Origin: Daldinia sp. FL1419
Taxonomy: Eukaryota > Ascomycota > Sordariomycetes > Xylariales > Hypoxylaceae
Length of the DNA stretch: 64,000 nt
Reading direction: 5' to 3'
NCBI GenBank assembly: GCA_025201765.1
Contig: MU623444.1
Span: forward strand, 1-64,000
Part shown: piece by piece, positions 23,048 through 33,565 of the stretch
Layout of the letters: every line of letters begins with the position of its first letter
Position numbering within the stretch: the stretch's first letter is position 1
Translations under genes and position numbers: made by a program
Notes under the pieces: generated by a model
What the model was told of the DNA's origin: nothing
The model's database searches: none
Seen by the model: only the letters and a program-made list of their open reading frames with translations

Positions 23048-24168
23048 TTTGCTTTAGAGTTAACTAATGTTCATGCGCAAATAGTTTGAGTAGTCAGTCT
23101 CGATGACCTCAAAATGGGAGTCATGGATTAGAGTAATCAGAAGAAAGCTCTTTCAACTTATTCGAAATACATCTCACTACCTACTATAAGATCCCATCGC
23201 CACCCATTCGGTCAAGATACGGCGTTAGGATAATTAGCCTTATATGTTTATATGGTAATGCAGATCTTGTCTCCCATACGCGGTAGGCTGGCATATTGGA
23301 ATAATTTCAATCAACCTACCTCGTCCCTAGAATTTCCCAGATCTATAAACCCGGGTAATTTACATCAGATAAAATGCAACTGCCGAAGCACAACTGAGCT
23401 CTACCGTTCTGCTGGATATATTGCATGCCATCTAAATATAGATAACGCATGCTTCCTAAGCATTACTCCATATTCATATGCTTCTAGGTAGGGTAGCTTT
23501 GGATAGGAACACTAATTCCATAAGTAGTCATTTTTATATATTAGAAAAAAGAGTATAGAATATTACACTATACTGGGTTGACTAGACACATCATATAAGT
23601 CTTGAAGAGCTTTTGCTGTTGTTTTCTTGTTCAACACACCCTGTATCCATGGTCAAGTTTTAAAATGAACTTAACCTAAAACTCTTGGTTTTCACAGATA
23701 GTACTATTGATTCTCCAAAGAAGTCTAATTTAGCTAAGAGGCAGTATTTATTCAGTTCTGTGAGGATGTCCTACCCACGGCTTTACTGATTCCTTACGTT
23801 CGTAATGATTCAGCTCCCAATAAGGAGCGTGAGTCCGAACCAAGATAACCGAGTGACCCTAGAAATAGGTTCAACTTGTACGAGAGTTACTCGAACAAGC
23901 TTAGGAATTTATTCAGGCTTATTTAATAGAACTAGGACGGCTCAAACTGATTGACAAGGTGGACCAGCATTACTACGTAATTACGGCAATGACCCACAAA
24001 TGGCGGCCGGCAAGAATGATGAACGGAACGGCATCGGGTATGAGATCATAGATCTCGTTTTAGCTATGTATAAAAGAATAGAAACAAAAGTTGAATAGAT
24101 AAAATTTCTTAAACAATTTCATTCTATACCATGAGCTCCGATATCATATTCAAAGCTGTTTAATCAAG
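23048..24168. other. Intergenic with TATA box for the downstream gene
   Basis: 1.1 kb. TATAAAAG at 24069-24076 sits 93 bp before the ATG of the small stress-type protein. The rest (for example the 79-codon frame at 23252) shows no support for a gene. Confidence 0.5.
24069..24076 (+). promoter_or_regulatory. TATA box (TATAAAAG)
   Basis: Exact TATA element about 95 bp upstream of the start at 24169, consistent with an inducible gene. Confidence 0.5.
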
Positions 24169-24579
24169 ATGGAGGGCGAATTACCATCAAAAGAAGAACT
24201 TCACAAGCGTGCCGTGGAAGGCCACCCGATCACGCAAACCGAAGCATCACAGCTCGCAGCTGCCGAGACGGACATCACTGGGTTCGGGCCAATCAAAGGG
24301 GGACCGGCGGCTGTGGCTCAAAGTGAGCATGATAGACAACAAAACTTCATCGCCAAGGCGGGCGAAATTGCAAGAAAACCCGTAAACCAGATAACAAAAG
24401 AGGATGCGGCGCAGGTTCAAAAAGCAGAGGAAAGTAATCTTTAGGAGATATATAGTTACAAAAACTGCAACTAACTATTAAGATAGGCGCGGGCTCTCGG
24501 AGAACCCCCGGGAAAAGGTTCGACGGCGGCGCATGTTCAGTCGCTTGCCGATCAGAATGAGAAGACCGGGCGGGTATAA
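24169..24579 (+). CDS. Small SMP (seed maturation protein)-type stress protein
   Basis: Exon 1 from 24169 encodes an Ala/Glu/Gln-rich hydrophilic protein with two SMP-like repeats (PITQTEASQLAAAE, PVNQITKEDAAQVQKAEE). A second coding piece at 24487-24579 reads ARALGEPPGKGSTAAHVQ and ends EKTGRV-stop, the usual C-terminus of fungal SMP-domain proteins. The obvious donor (GTAATC at about 24434) and the acceptor TAG at 24484-24486 do not keep this frame, so the junction is unresolved; an upstream GTTCAA donor after DAAQ would keep it. Without splicing, exon 1 stops at 24444 (91 aa). Such proteins are linked to desiccation and conidial stress. Confidence 0.65.
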
Positions 24580-25012
24580 GCGGAATACCAGACTTGGTTT
24601 ACCTAAATAGATTTTATATAATTGCTGGTTTTCTATTGTCCTACACATAAATAAACACCATCTTGGACAGAAATAACCTGCGAAGATGAATTTCGCAAAA
24701 TACTTCCAATATTACATATAGTTAGTGAGAGAATAAATAAGCCTGCCTTGTACCTAGGATCATATGTTTATTTGCTCGTAGGCTGCGATTGGTTTAATCT
24801 TACAACCATGCCTACGAATCGTTTATATGTACGAGGTAAACAGCGGGAGATAATCTCGATCCCCTCACGATAAAATGGAATGCCGCATTGAAACTTTTAA
24901 CTATAACCTCTAAAACTCCAGAAGCGGACGAAATACCCGAACAACGTCATCGAAAATACTAAGCGCACTTCTCCGAATTACTCGCAAACGAAGCTACTCA
25001 AAGTCGAGTTCG
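24580..25012. other. Intergenic, no gene seen
   Basis: AT-leaning; 3' flank of the SMP-type gene and promoter of the DUF7730 gene. Confidence 0.5.
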
Positions 25013-26200
25013 ATGGAACGACTGCGTGGGTACCTCAAAAGGCTCACGCCGGACGGTCGGTCTGAAGCGCGCAGGATACCACCCATGCCAATACTTCCGG
25101 ATGATCGCCCACGACCCCTCAAAGAAGTGGCGCCTTTACCAGAAGCTACAGCAAACAGCACGTTCTTTCAATCTTTGCCTCCCGAGATTCGACGTCACAT
25201 TCTCATCAAGGCATTTGGAGAACGCGTATTACATCTGGACTTACGCCTCGAGCATCCATTGAGGAAAGCTCACGACGCTATTAAACCGGGTCTCGAGCGG
25301 CATGCAAATGTGCACTTGTTCCACCCGTCTCTACGTGATACCGTTCGAGCACGAGAGTGGACTTGGTGGAGCAGCATCTGTCACAACCGCTATCCAAGCC
25401 ATCACTTTGATTTATCCCCCCCCGGCATAGACGACTTTTCAAGGGGACCCGCGAACGATACGTGTCGCAGCCCTTTTCAGCGACACTCGTGCCTCTGCGA
25501 AGCTTATCCGGGCACCGCACCAGCCAAATGCTTTGTCGGTGTTAGTGGCTGGCTGCTGGTCTGTAGGCAGGCATACATCGAAGGTGTCGACGTATTATAC
25601 TCCACGAACCGCTTTCATCTCGCATATCCAGAGCTCGCTATTTGCCTGCCGCGATTTGTCCCAAGAGAGCATATAGCGGCCATGAGAGCAGTCGAAGTAA
25701 TATGGAGTTTCACCGTACCGTCCGGCATGTACTTTAGCTGGGATGCCGACGATAAGAGCGGACTACAAAACTGTGATGGAGCTTCATTGCTGGAGCGTCT
25801 ACCGCAGGTTTTCCCTAACCTACATTACCTCTACCTGTCACTTATAAATCTCGTACCGAAACAAAGACTCATAGCCGGCATGGGAGGACGAGAAACCTAC
25901 GATGCGATAGAAGAGATTCTACGAAAGGTGGATGAGGTAATTATACAGTTACCGCAGCTTCAGGAGTGCCGTGTAGGGTTACCTTCGTCGTTGTACACTA
26001 CGCGCAAGCTCGTGGAAATGGGTCGAGACATCGATTGGAATTACCGGGGATGCGTTCCCGACCCCGAGGCCCTCTGGAGGAGTATACCTCTCGTTGAGGA
26101 ATCTACTAACCTCGATAGCGAGAATCAATCTATCGGTGGTTATTGGATTGTTCATGGTTACAGGGATATGGAGATACTGCTGGTGCCTGAGGTAGCTTAA
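25013..26200 (+). CDS. DUF7730 domain protein (F-box-like fungal family)
   Basis: Intronless, 395 aa. After a basic, Pro-rich N-terminus comes FQSLPPEIRRHILIKAFGERVLH, the F-box-like opening of the DUF7730 family. This is followed by WLLVCRQAYIEGVDVLYSTNRFHL, the family's most conserved stretch, and a C-terminal part with LPQVFPNLHYLYLSL. Members are abundant in Pezizomycotina, their function is unknown, and roles as ubiquitin-ligase adaptors are only presumed. No signal peptide or membrane segment. Confidence 0.85.
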   Translation: MERLRGYLKRLTPDGRSEARRIPPMPILPDDRPRPLKEVAPLPEATANSTFFQSLPPEIRRHILIKAFGERVLHLDLRLEHPLRKAHDAIKPGLERHANVHLFHPSLRDTVRAREWTWWSSICHNRYPSHHFDLSPPGIDDFSRGPANDTCRSPFQRHSCLCEAYPGTAPAKCFVGVSGWLLVCRQAYIEGVDVLYSTNRFHLAYPELAICLPRFVPREHIAAMRAVEVIWSFTVPSGMYFSWDADDKSGLQNCDGASLLERLPQVFPNLHYLYLSLINLVPKQRLIAGMGGRETYDAIEEILRKVDEVIIQLPQLQECRVGLPSSLYTTRKLVEMGRDIDWNYRGCVPDPEALWRSIPLVEESTNLDSENQSIGGYWIVHGYRDMEILLVPEVA

Positions 26201-26351
26201 CCTAACCTACCTAGAAGCCCTAGGTTAGGTAGTTTGGCGCGTGGGATGCGATGATCATGGGAGAAGACGCGGTAACAATGTGGAAGCAATCGGTATAGAA
26301 GCATTGGGTACGCTATTTGGTGTTTGGGTACCTATTAAAGGCTGCTATATT

Positions 26352-28408
26352 TTACGACGTAGGCACTGGAGGCCCGCTAGAGATGGTTGTTACGGGCCCT
26401 GAAATTCCGATGCAGTACCAATCATCCAGCCAAAGACCCCCACAATCCGTTCCTACCGCGGGGTTCCAAGCGTAAAAGTCGCTACGGTCGGGTAGGATGT
26501 ATGTCAGCGACAACCTTAAGTTTAGGTACCTAGGTACCTAGGTAGGTCATTTCTTGGGGCACATCTAGGTACCTCAGGTGGGTTTAATTAGGGGATCGAA
26601 ACGCTAAGAAAATCAACTTACTCGAGACTAATTCCCGCTGAATTTGCAATCGCCCAACATCCATCGCCTGATTGCGCCTTGTAAAATCTCCTACAACCGG
26701 ATACCATACCAGCCTATCTCTCCGTCAGCTACCATATTATACCGCACTTCTTGGGTAACTTTCTGCTTACTTGGACTGGGGTTGGCGTCATCACGGCCGA
26801 CGTCGTGGTACTGGTCGGCGACGACGTTGTCGTACTTGGAGGTAGTGAACCGGAATCGCCTATCGCGACGCAGACGTAAAAATCTGGCGTCAGATTATCG
26901 CAAGTCCCGGATCCGACAGCTGGATTCCACTGGTAGAACGAATCGGAGCTGAGACCATTTGCTGATATGATAGAATCGCACGTATCGGTACTAGAATTCA
27001 GCTTCCGTTAATATAATTGAGTAACGATACAAAGGAGATAACTGACGAAGAAACCAGCCAAAGCTTGGTACAACCAGTCACCATTCCGCTCTGCGTGGGT
27101 GTTAATGGTTGGTCTGTAGTAGTCGGTACGGGTGCCGTTCTTGTGGTGGGCGTGCCGGGAATTCCTACACAGTACCAAGCGCCGTCAACGATGCCTTGGC
27201 AAGACTCGCCGCCGACACTGGGATTCCATGTTATAAAGTCGGAAAGCGAGAATATTCCAAACATGGTTACAATATCGGCACAAGACTCGCCGTCGCGTTG
27301 GTACCAATGACTGCAATCGCTAGTTTGGCCGGACGGGATCGTAGCCGGCGGCGACGTTGCGGTAGGAGGCATAGCAGTGATACCGCTAGGACCAACGACA
27401 CAGTAATAATACCCCTCCCAGAGGCCATCGCAGTTACCATTCAGAGCCGGATTCATCGCCAAAAACTCGTCCTGGGTCAAGTAGTTGCCATCTACGATAT
27501 TGCGACAGGTGTCACCGCTTTGAGCCTGGTAGTAGGACAAACAGCCGCTCACGATGCCCGTTTGCGTGGGTGACGCTACGAATGTCGAATTAACCTCCGG
27601 CAGCGGCGTAAACGTATAGTTACCGGTGAATGTAGGTATATCGGGCGGCGCATCAGTCGTGGTCCAGCCAAACTCGGCTGTGGAGGTTGTCGGGATACCG
27701 ATGCAGAGCCACCACCCGGCGTATAGTCCCGAGCAATCGCTATCGAGAGCTGGATTCCATGCATGCCTTTTCGTAAGTTAGAATCGCCCAAATAACGTTA
27801 AAGGCAGGTCATTCAATACGCAGGGGCTCTCACAAGTTCTCCAGAGTCAGCCATGAATTGGTCGACACGATACCGTCGCACGTATCGGTTGGGTTTACAT
27901 AATACCAGTTATTGCAAGCTGGGGGCTGCCCTAGTTGGGTCCGCTGCGGCGGAAAGTTGGTCTCTATTGTGGTAGGGGTAATAGTCCAGTTCGTAATGGG
28001 CCAGTTGGTTGTATACGGCTCCGTGTTGGGCGGTACGCTGGTCGTTATGGTACTATTAGACGTCACGCTGCTACTGCTGCTGGTGGTGGTCGATATGGTA
28101 GAAGATGAAGATGTTGTTATTGGCATATTAGGGTCTATACCAACGCAGTACGAATAGCCCGGCCAGAAGTTGGTACCGCAATCGTCTGTCACATCTGGAT
28201 TCCAAATATAAAATTGGTCTAGTGTGATGCCAAACTGTTGCGTAATAGACCAACACGAGTCGCCAGACCCTTCCAGGACGGTATAGAATGCATTGCAGTT
28301 CTTGACGATATTGGGCATCGTCGGCCCTGACGGCGAAGAGTCTTGCGCATATGCCCCTCGAGCTAGCCATAGCAGCCCTAGGGTGCATGTTTTCCTCCGT
28401 AATAACAT
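26352..28408 (-). CDS. Secreted protein with six LysM domains
   Basis: Five exons: 28408-27834, 27766-27047, 26990-26771, 26713-26622, 26481-26352; 578 aa, all junctions in frame. Signal peptide MLLRRKTCTLGLLWLARGAYA. Six LysM units each carry the fungal cysteine pattern and a WNP or MNP turn: FYIWNPDVTDDC, LHAWNPALDSDC, FLAMNPALNGNC, FITWNPSVGGESC, FYQWNPAVGSGTC, FYAWNPAVGTDC. Ser/Thr/Pro-rich linkers separate them. LysM domains bind chitin and related GlcNAc polymers; fungal examples protect hyphae or mask chitin. The gene lies about 2.3 kb from a CBM18-GH18 chitinase, a pairing common in fungi. No catalytic domain. Confidence 0.9.
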
Positions 28409-29257
28409 TTTTTCACTTGGGGTGCTATGTAGCTCAAAACTCGAAATTGCTTACGAGTGTTAAGCTCAGAAGCTATCGAATGGGCAGAAGAGCTGTAGGG
28501 CAGTCTCTAGTTCGAGGACCAAAGCAGCACGTTTGAAGTTCTAGTTTTCCACCACCACCACCACTACTACTACCACCACGATGAACTCTTACAATCGTTA
28601 ACCCCATACCCGTTCGACATCGTCACCTCTCATCTAGAGTCATGGCTATGACAAACAGCTCCATGCCATATTGCCAAGTCTCCGAGATCATGCAGTCTTA
28701 CATTAACCGCAGGCTGACCGGTCGCGATTGTAATACCACGCGATTCGCCATCCAACCTTCTTTCTTCCCTTTTTTGCCAAGGATTCAATAATCAGCATGC
28801 ATACAACCCCGTCATGAGAGGTCAGGAGATCGAGAGTCTTGTCCTAGCTCATTTTCAATGCTAAAAACAATGACTTAGAAAAATAGGAGTATAGTTGATC
28901 CAACAATTAATAAGACTGCTAGAGGATTTCTCACGATCGGGGATTTAAGAGGCTGACAGCTTACTGTCAAACCTTCCTAATCTAGTATTAAGCTACTGTT
29001 TTCTAGATTCTGACAGACACCCTCCTACGCCGACCAGGTACTGGTACTTAGTCGCTGATTGCGCGCGGATTACAATGGCATGTTCTAGGCCTCTGATGAA
29101 CTTATTCTTGCCATCGTAGGGAGGACCAGCCGCCGATTGAAGTTATTCATCATACTGAGCGTGGGTAGCCGGCTGTCTCGACCTCCTTTAGACCTAGGTC
29201 AGGTTTTCGCCATCTACTTTTCGCCACGAAACAATAGGGACAGCACTAGTAGTCAAA
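28409..29257. other. Divergent promoter region with CCA/CTA triplet repeat
   Basis: Separates the LysM gene (-) from the metalloprotease gene (+). A (CCA)n/(CTA)n tract lies at 28549-28580. No gene seen. Confidence 0.55.
28549..28580. repeat. Triplet microsatellite (CCA/CTA)
   Basis: Consecutive CCA and CTA units over about 32 bp. Confidence 0.8.
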
Positions 29258-30520
29258 ATGTTGCTCCGATTAGTATCTAGTTTAAGCCTCATGGCTTTTG
29301 GCATTCCAAGCGTACTCGCAGGGAGCCGGGCTTGGGAGTCCAGTATCAAGTACTCGCGTGTTGTGCATCATGAAGTTATCCAAGCTCGCGAGCTTCCATT
29401 TGAACTCTACGGCAATGGAACAAATGTTACCAAAGGTCATGACGCGAGCGCCAACGAGCCGTTACCTAACGCCCAATATCACTATCATGATAGCAGCACC
29501 CGGTCAGTTCATAAGCGTTGGTTTGGTATTGAGGAAGATGGCATTACACAACGCTTTTGGCCTCAGGGCAATATCAAAGTGTGCTTTGAACAGGCAGTAT
29601 GGGGATCTGATTCTAAATCCACAGAAGAGATTCTCCGCGGCCCCTTGGAAGAGGCCCGCGCACTTTGGAGGGATAAGGGACTTGACGACGATGAGGGCTG
29701 GTTCAAATGGGATGTCCAAGACGATAAAAAATGGTGTAGCGACCGTTATAATCGACCTAACTTCTTGCTGGTGATATACGCCGGACCTGGGGTGACTAAC
29801 ATGGCCACGACACCCGGGATGGGCCCCAATCTTAGCCCTGATAACCCAGCCAACACGTATGAGAAATTAGGTCCGCGAATGGTGCTGAGCGACGTGTTGA
29901 CTATGGGCCACCAGAATGTTGTGGCTAACTACGCGCACGAAATGGGCCACTCCTGGGGATTCCACCACGAACACCAAAATCCAGATTGGTGGGGTGAAGC
30001 CTGGAGTGGTGAGCCGCGTAATAACTACTTCTTCGGCGAGGGTAGCTTCTTCTGTGAGCGGCTGGCTGACTACGCTGATGCTGTGGCTCGTATCGATGCA
30101 TCGACCAGTCTAACTGTCAGCGAGAAAGCAAAGGAAAAGGAGCTCCTATGCCACAGCCGCAAGATCGCATCGGATTGGATGTTCGCTGGCGGTCTTAATT
30201 ATCTACCCGTGTTGTCGGGTGGGCAATGGGACAAGAAGAGCCAGCCCGATTATACCTCCATTATGATTTATCCCAGTACGGCTGGTAACGGTAACACGGG
30301 AAGCGGAACAGGACAAGCTATTCTACTTACGAAGCCAAATGGGGACGTTATCAAACCTGTAACCAGGCCCAGCTCGCTTGATATCGAAGGTTTGCGAAAG
30401 ATGTATAAGGGTTCACCTAAGAAATCGGTCGGAAAGCTACTGAATAGAAAGGGAAGCGAGTTGTTCAACACATTCAAGAATGTCTTGAAGAAGGATCCTG
30501 ACGCTGGTTGTCTATCTTAG
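29258..30520 (+). CDS. Secreted astacin-like zinc metalloprotease
   Basis: Intronless, 420 aa. Signal peptide 1-21 (MLLRLVSSLSLMAFGIPSVLA). A propeptide ends at a Lys86-Arg87 Kex2-type site (SVHKR-WFG). The zinc motif HEMGHSWGFHHEH (H227, E228, H231, H237) is the long HExxHxxGxxH form of metzincins, with the extra HE typical of astacins. SIMIY near residue 330 is a plausible Met-turn. The start of the mature domain (ITQRFWPQGNIKVCF) is also astacin-like. It probably cleaves extracellular protein. It converges on the chitinase gene with 165 bp between stop codons; functional linkage is suggestive only. Confidence 0.87.
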   Translation: MLLRLVSSLSLMAFGIPSVLAGSRAWESSIKYSRVVHHEVIQARELPFELYGNGTNVTKGHDASANEPLPNAQYHYHDSSTRSVHKRWFGIEEDGITQRFWPQGNIKVCFEQAVWGSDSKSTEEILRGPLEEARALWRDKGLDDDEGWFKWDVQDDKKWCSDRYNRPNFLLVIYAGPGVTNMATTPGMGPNLSPDNPANTYEKLGPRMVLSDVLTMGHQNVVANYAHEMGHSWGFHHEHQNPDWWGEAWSGEPRNNYFFGEGSFFCERLADYADAVARIDASTSLTVSEKAKEKELLCHSRKIASDWMFAGGLNYLPVLSGGQWDKKSQPDYTSIMIYPSTAGNGNTGSGTGQAILLTKPNGDVIKPVTRPSSLDIEGLRKMYKGSPKKSVGKLLNRKGSELFNTFKNVLKKDPDAGCLS

Positions 30521-30685
30521 TTCGTTGACCCCGAGATGACCTTACGCCAGTCATCCAAAATTCTAAGCATCTATCTGGTTCCTTTACGATGGTTCGCTTC
30601 ACTCATGCAGAGTTAAGAACTCATTTTAGCGACTAGAATTTTAATTTATATTCTGTTATATATATAGTACACCTTAGAGATATGA

Positions 30686-32766
30686 TCATAATTCATCCTT
30701 CTCCGGCCACGGCGACTCAAAGTCCGGCAAGATATCCGGAAGATCCTTGAGAGTACGCTGCTTCGGGCGCGACGAGACGCTACCCAGCGCATCTAGTAGT
30801 GTACCATCGTCGAGGTCAATTGCCCAGACCATACATCTATCAATATGTTAGATGATCTCGTCTTGATGTCTATATCATATACCTCGCGCTACAGCGATTA
30901 TTCACGAAAGGAAGCTGAAAGAGGATGAATGCAAGGTAGTGACTTACCCCCCTAAACATCGTTGGTTCGCATAGTCCATCTTGATCTTCATTGTTTCAGC
31001 GTCGTCCCAACTTACCCACTGGTTAGTATCCCAGGTAACGATCTTGACTGCAGCCGCTTCATCAAATGTGACAGTCGCGCCGTTAGCAATGATTTTTACG
31101 ATTTCGGCGGCGGAGAGCACGCCGGGCGTTCCAGTGCATTCACCACCATGCGCACCGTCGCTAAACTCACATCCAGAGTGCATGCAGCTAGGATCTTTCA
31201 TAGTGAATGAGCGACCGTAAAAGCCTAGTCCCATAACAACGCGGCCTGGATTGACGTTGTTGCGCCAGAGGAGCTCTAATCCCAACTGGATTTCCGTCAG
31301 GTTGGTATGTGCGTAAGCGTAGGGACCGATGGAATCAACGGTGCGATCCCAAACCCCGTCTGTGAAGGAATTGATAAGCAGACACTCACCTTAGGGGAAT
31401 GGGCGAAATACTCACGAATATCGTATGTCATGATATTGAACCAGTCAATATTCGGCTCCAACTCTTTAAGATTAAAGCCGCGGAGGTACCAATATGAAGC
31501 GGGCTGCTATGCCATTAATATTCACGAAATATGAAAATAACGACCATATTCCCAACAGAGGTCTTACCAGGGTAATGGATAAGCCGTATTCCTTGCCCGA
31601 GGCGTTTAGCCTTTCTCTCAACCTTTTGAGGAAGTTCGGGTAGTGGTCAAAGTCCGCTGCCACACCACCTCTATCATCAGCAACGGGATACTCCCAATCG
31701 ATATCGATGCCATCAAATCCGTTCTGCTGCATGAATGTGAGCAGCGATTCGAAAAATGCGTCCTGATGCGCTTCGCTAGCGGCCAGATCGGAAAATGTGG
31801 TGCGGTACGGTCCAGGGTCATTCATAGCCCAGCCGCCAATAGCAATCCAGACCTTCAAGTCAGTCTGTTTTTCTTTCAAAGCAGTGACGCGCTTATAAAG
31901 AGATGCTGTGTTGGCGTCCATAGGGTCGATACGAAATGTAGTTGGGTTGACCAACGCGAAGGCGAAGTTGATATGAGTGTACCAACCCAACGGGATGTCT
32001 TCAGGTTTCATGGCTAAGAGTGTTAATTGAACTTCGCGTTTAGTCTCTAAGGAATCATCGGACAATCACGACGTTCCGATTTATCTCAATACGTGCGATT
32101 CATCAACACATGCGTAGAAAAGGATTAGGAACTTACTCCCGCAAGGCCTTGCTAAGTTCCAACCTTCATAGTACCCGATAAGCTTCTGATCAGCACTTGT
32201 TCCCCCTGAGCACTGAGGACTCGCGACCGTCTTGCCGGCACAAAAGTCCTGCGTTGTCCCGCAGAAGCCGAACTTAGAACAACAGACATTCAAGGGACAG
32301 GTACTAGCATTGGACCACTGCATGCCCCAACCCGGGTCGCACTCGGACTTCTGGTCACAAGTCGAAATACAGCCTTCACCGCAGAAGTCCGGGCCCATAC
32401 CACAGGTCCCTTTGCCAGTTGTTGGATCTCTTTCTTATATAAGCTCATGATTTCAAAGTATAATCGTCTAGAGACTTACACTGAGCCACAACAGCCCAAT
32501 TTGCACGGATTAGATGCAGTACATGTATAGTCCGGATCTTCATCTGCTGCTTGAAGACCTGCCTGCAGCGCAAATGCGGTGAGTTGATCTGACCGAACTT
32601 GTGTTTCATTTGAATCTAGCTCGGCGAGGACCATGCGTAGTAAAAGATCGGGCAGGAGAAGAATAACGATAGCGTATACGACCCTGTCCCTAAGGGACAT
32701 ACTTGCAGATACCATAGTGTACTTACTCAATAGGCGAAGAGATGTAGCAAATCTAATGCCTAACAC
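30686..32766 (-). CDS. GH18 chitinase with chitin-binding (CBM18) region and C-terminal KDEL
   Basis: Six exons: 32766-32480, 32429-32137, 32013-31568, 31503-31416, 31359-30948, 30836-30686; 558 aa. The N-terminus has a hydrophobic leader (VVYAIVILLLPDLLL), then Cys-rich hevein-like units (CKLGCCGSV, CGMGPDFCGEGC, CPLNVCCSKFGFCGTTQDFC). The GH18 domain starts LIGYYEGWNLARPC and has DGIDIDWEYP with the catalytic Glu, MTYDI, and MVWAIDLDDG at its end. This is the layout of fungal subgroup C chitinases, but those usually carry long C-terminal extensions; this one stops soon after the catalytic domain with PEKDEL. That is an exact ER-retrieval tetrapeptide on an otherwise secretory enzyme. The exon 2 acceptor (GAAAG) is the least certain join. 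Confidence 0.88.
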
Positions 32767-33565
32767 CTGAAAAATAATAGCCTAGAGGGTCTTGTGGGGG
32801 AGATTCAATAAGAGCTTCCAAGGGTAAAGAATGTAAGGCGCGACGTACTTAGAACAAGGGCCCAAGCCCATCGGCATGGAAACGAGTAGGTGAGCGAGGA
32901 GACGATAGAATAGGAGACCGCCGACGATACCCGATTACATAATTACCAATATTATTAAATTATGAGAAATCACTACAACCTAGGTATGGGATGGTTATCT
33001 TCGGACGTCGGATAGCGGTGTAGTATACCTTGTCGCTGACACATGAGTGCTTTGGGAGTGTGGTCAGACAATCGAGTATAATAGGATCAGGAGCTTGGAT
33101 ATGTTGTATAATCAAAGCTTTATTCAAGTTGCTGTGATACGAATCGCCCAATCCCAGACCTCCATCAAGGCCACTAATTGAGGCCTATACGACGGTAGCT
33201 GTCTTACAAATATCACGCTGGGTGTCCATTGTACCGATACCTCGCCCCCGCGAGTGCCAAGATTCTGCTGACTCCCAATGTTCTGTAGGACATGAATAAT
33301 GATGGCTCCTTATTGATTCTATCGGATCGCGATCCGTGATTAGACCCGTTCATGATATGGTATGATGACTATGGCATCAAGCTTGGCATACTGGTCTGGA
33401 TATGATATGTGAGAATGGTAAAGCTACCGGAGTTCTCCATGCTCTTAGTCGTAAAGGAGTATCGTGACGAGCTACCTCATCCATGTGTACATTTTCTGAT
33501 GCTTTGGCACTTCTTTGCCATTCTTCGCTAGTATCGCCGACAGGTCTTGTATCCTGTCATTCACC
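32767..33565. other. Divergent promoter region, no gene seen
   Basis: Lies between the chitinase (-) and the SGNH hydrolase (+). AT-rich patch near 32940-32965; otherwise nothing recognised. Confidence 0.5.

Noticed and set aside
23590..23650. TGTTGAACAAG on the minus strand, possible LTR end
   Set aside because: No second LTR, primer-binding site or retroelement protein remnant nearby; only a short resemblance.
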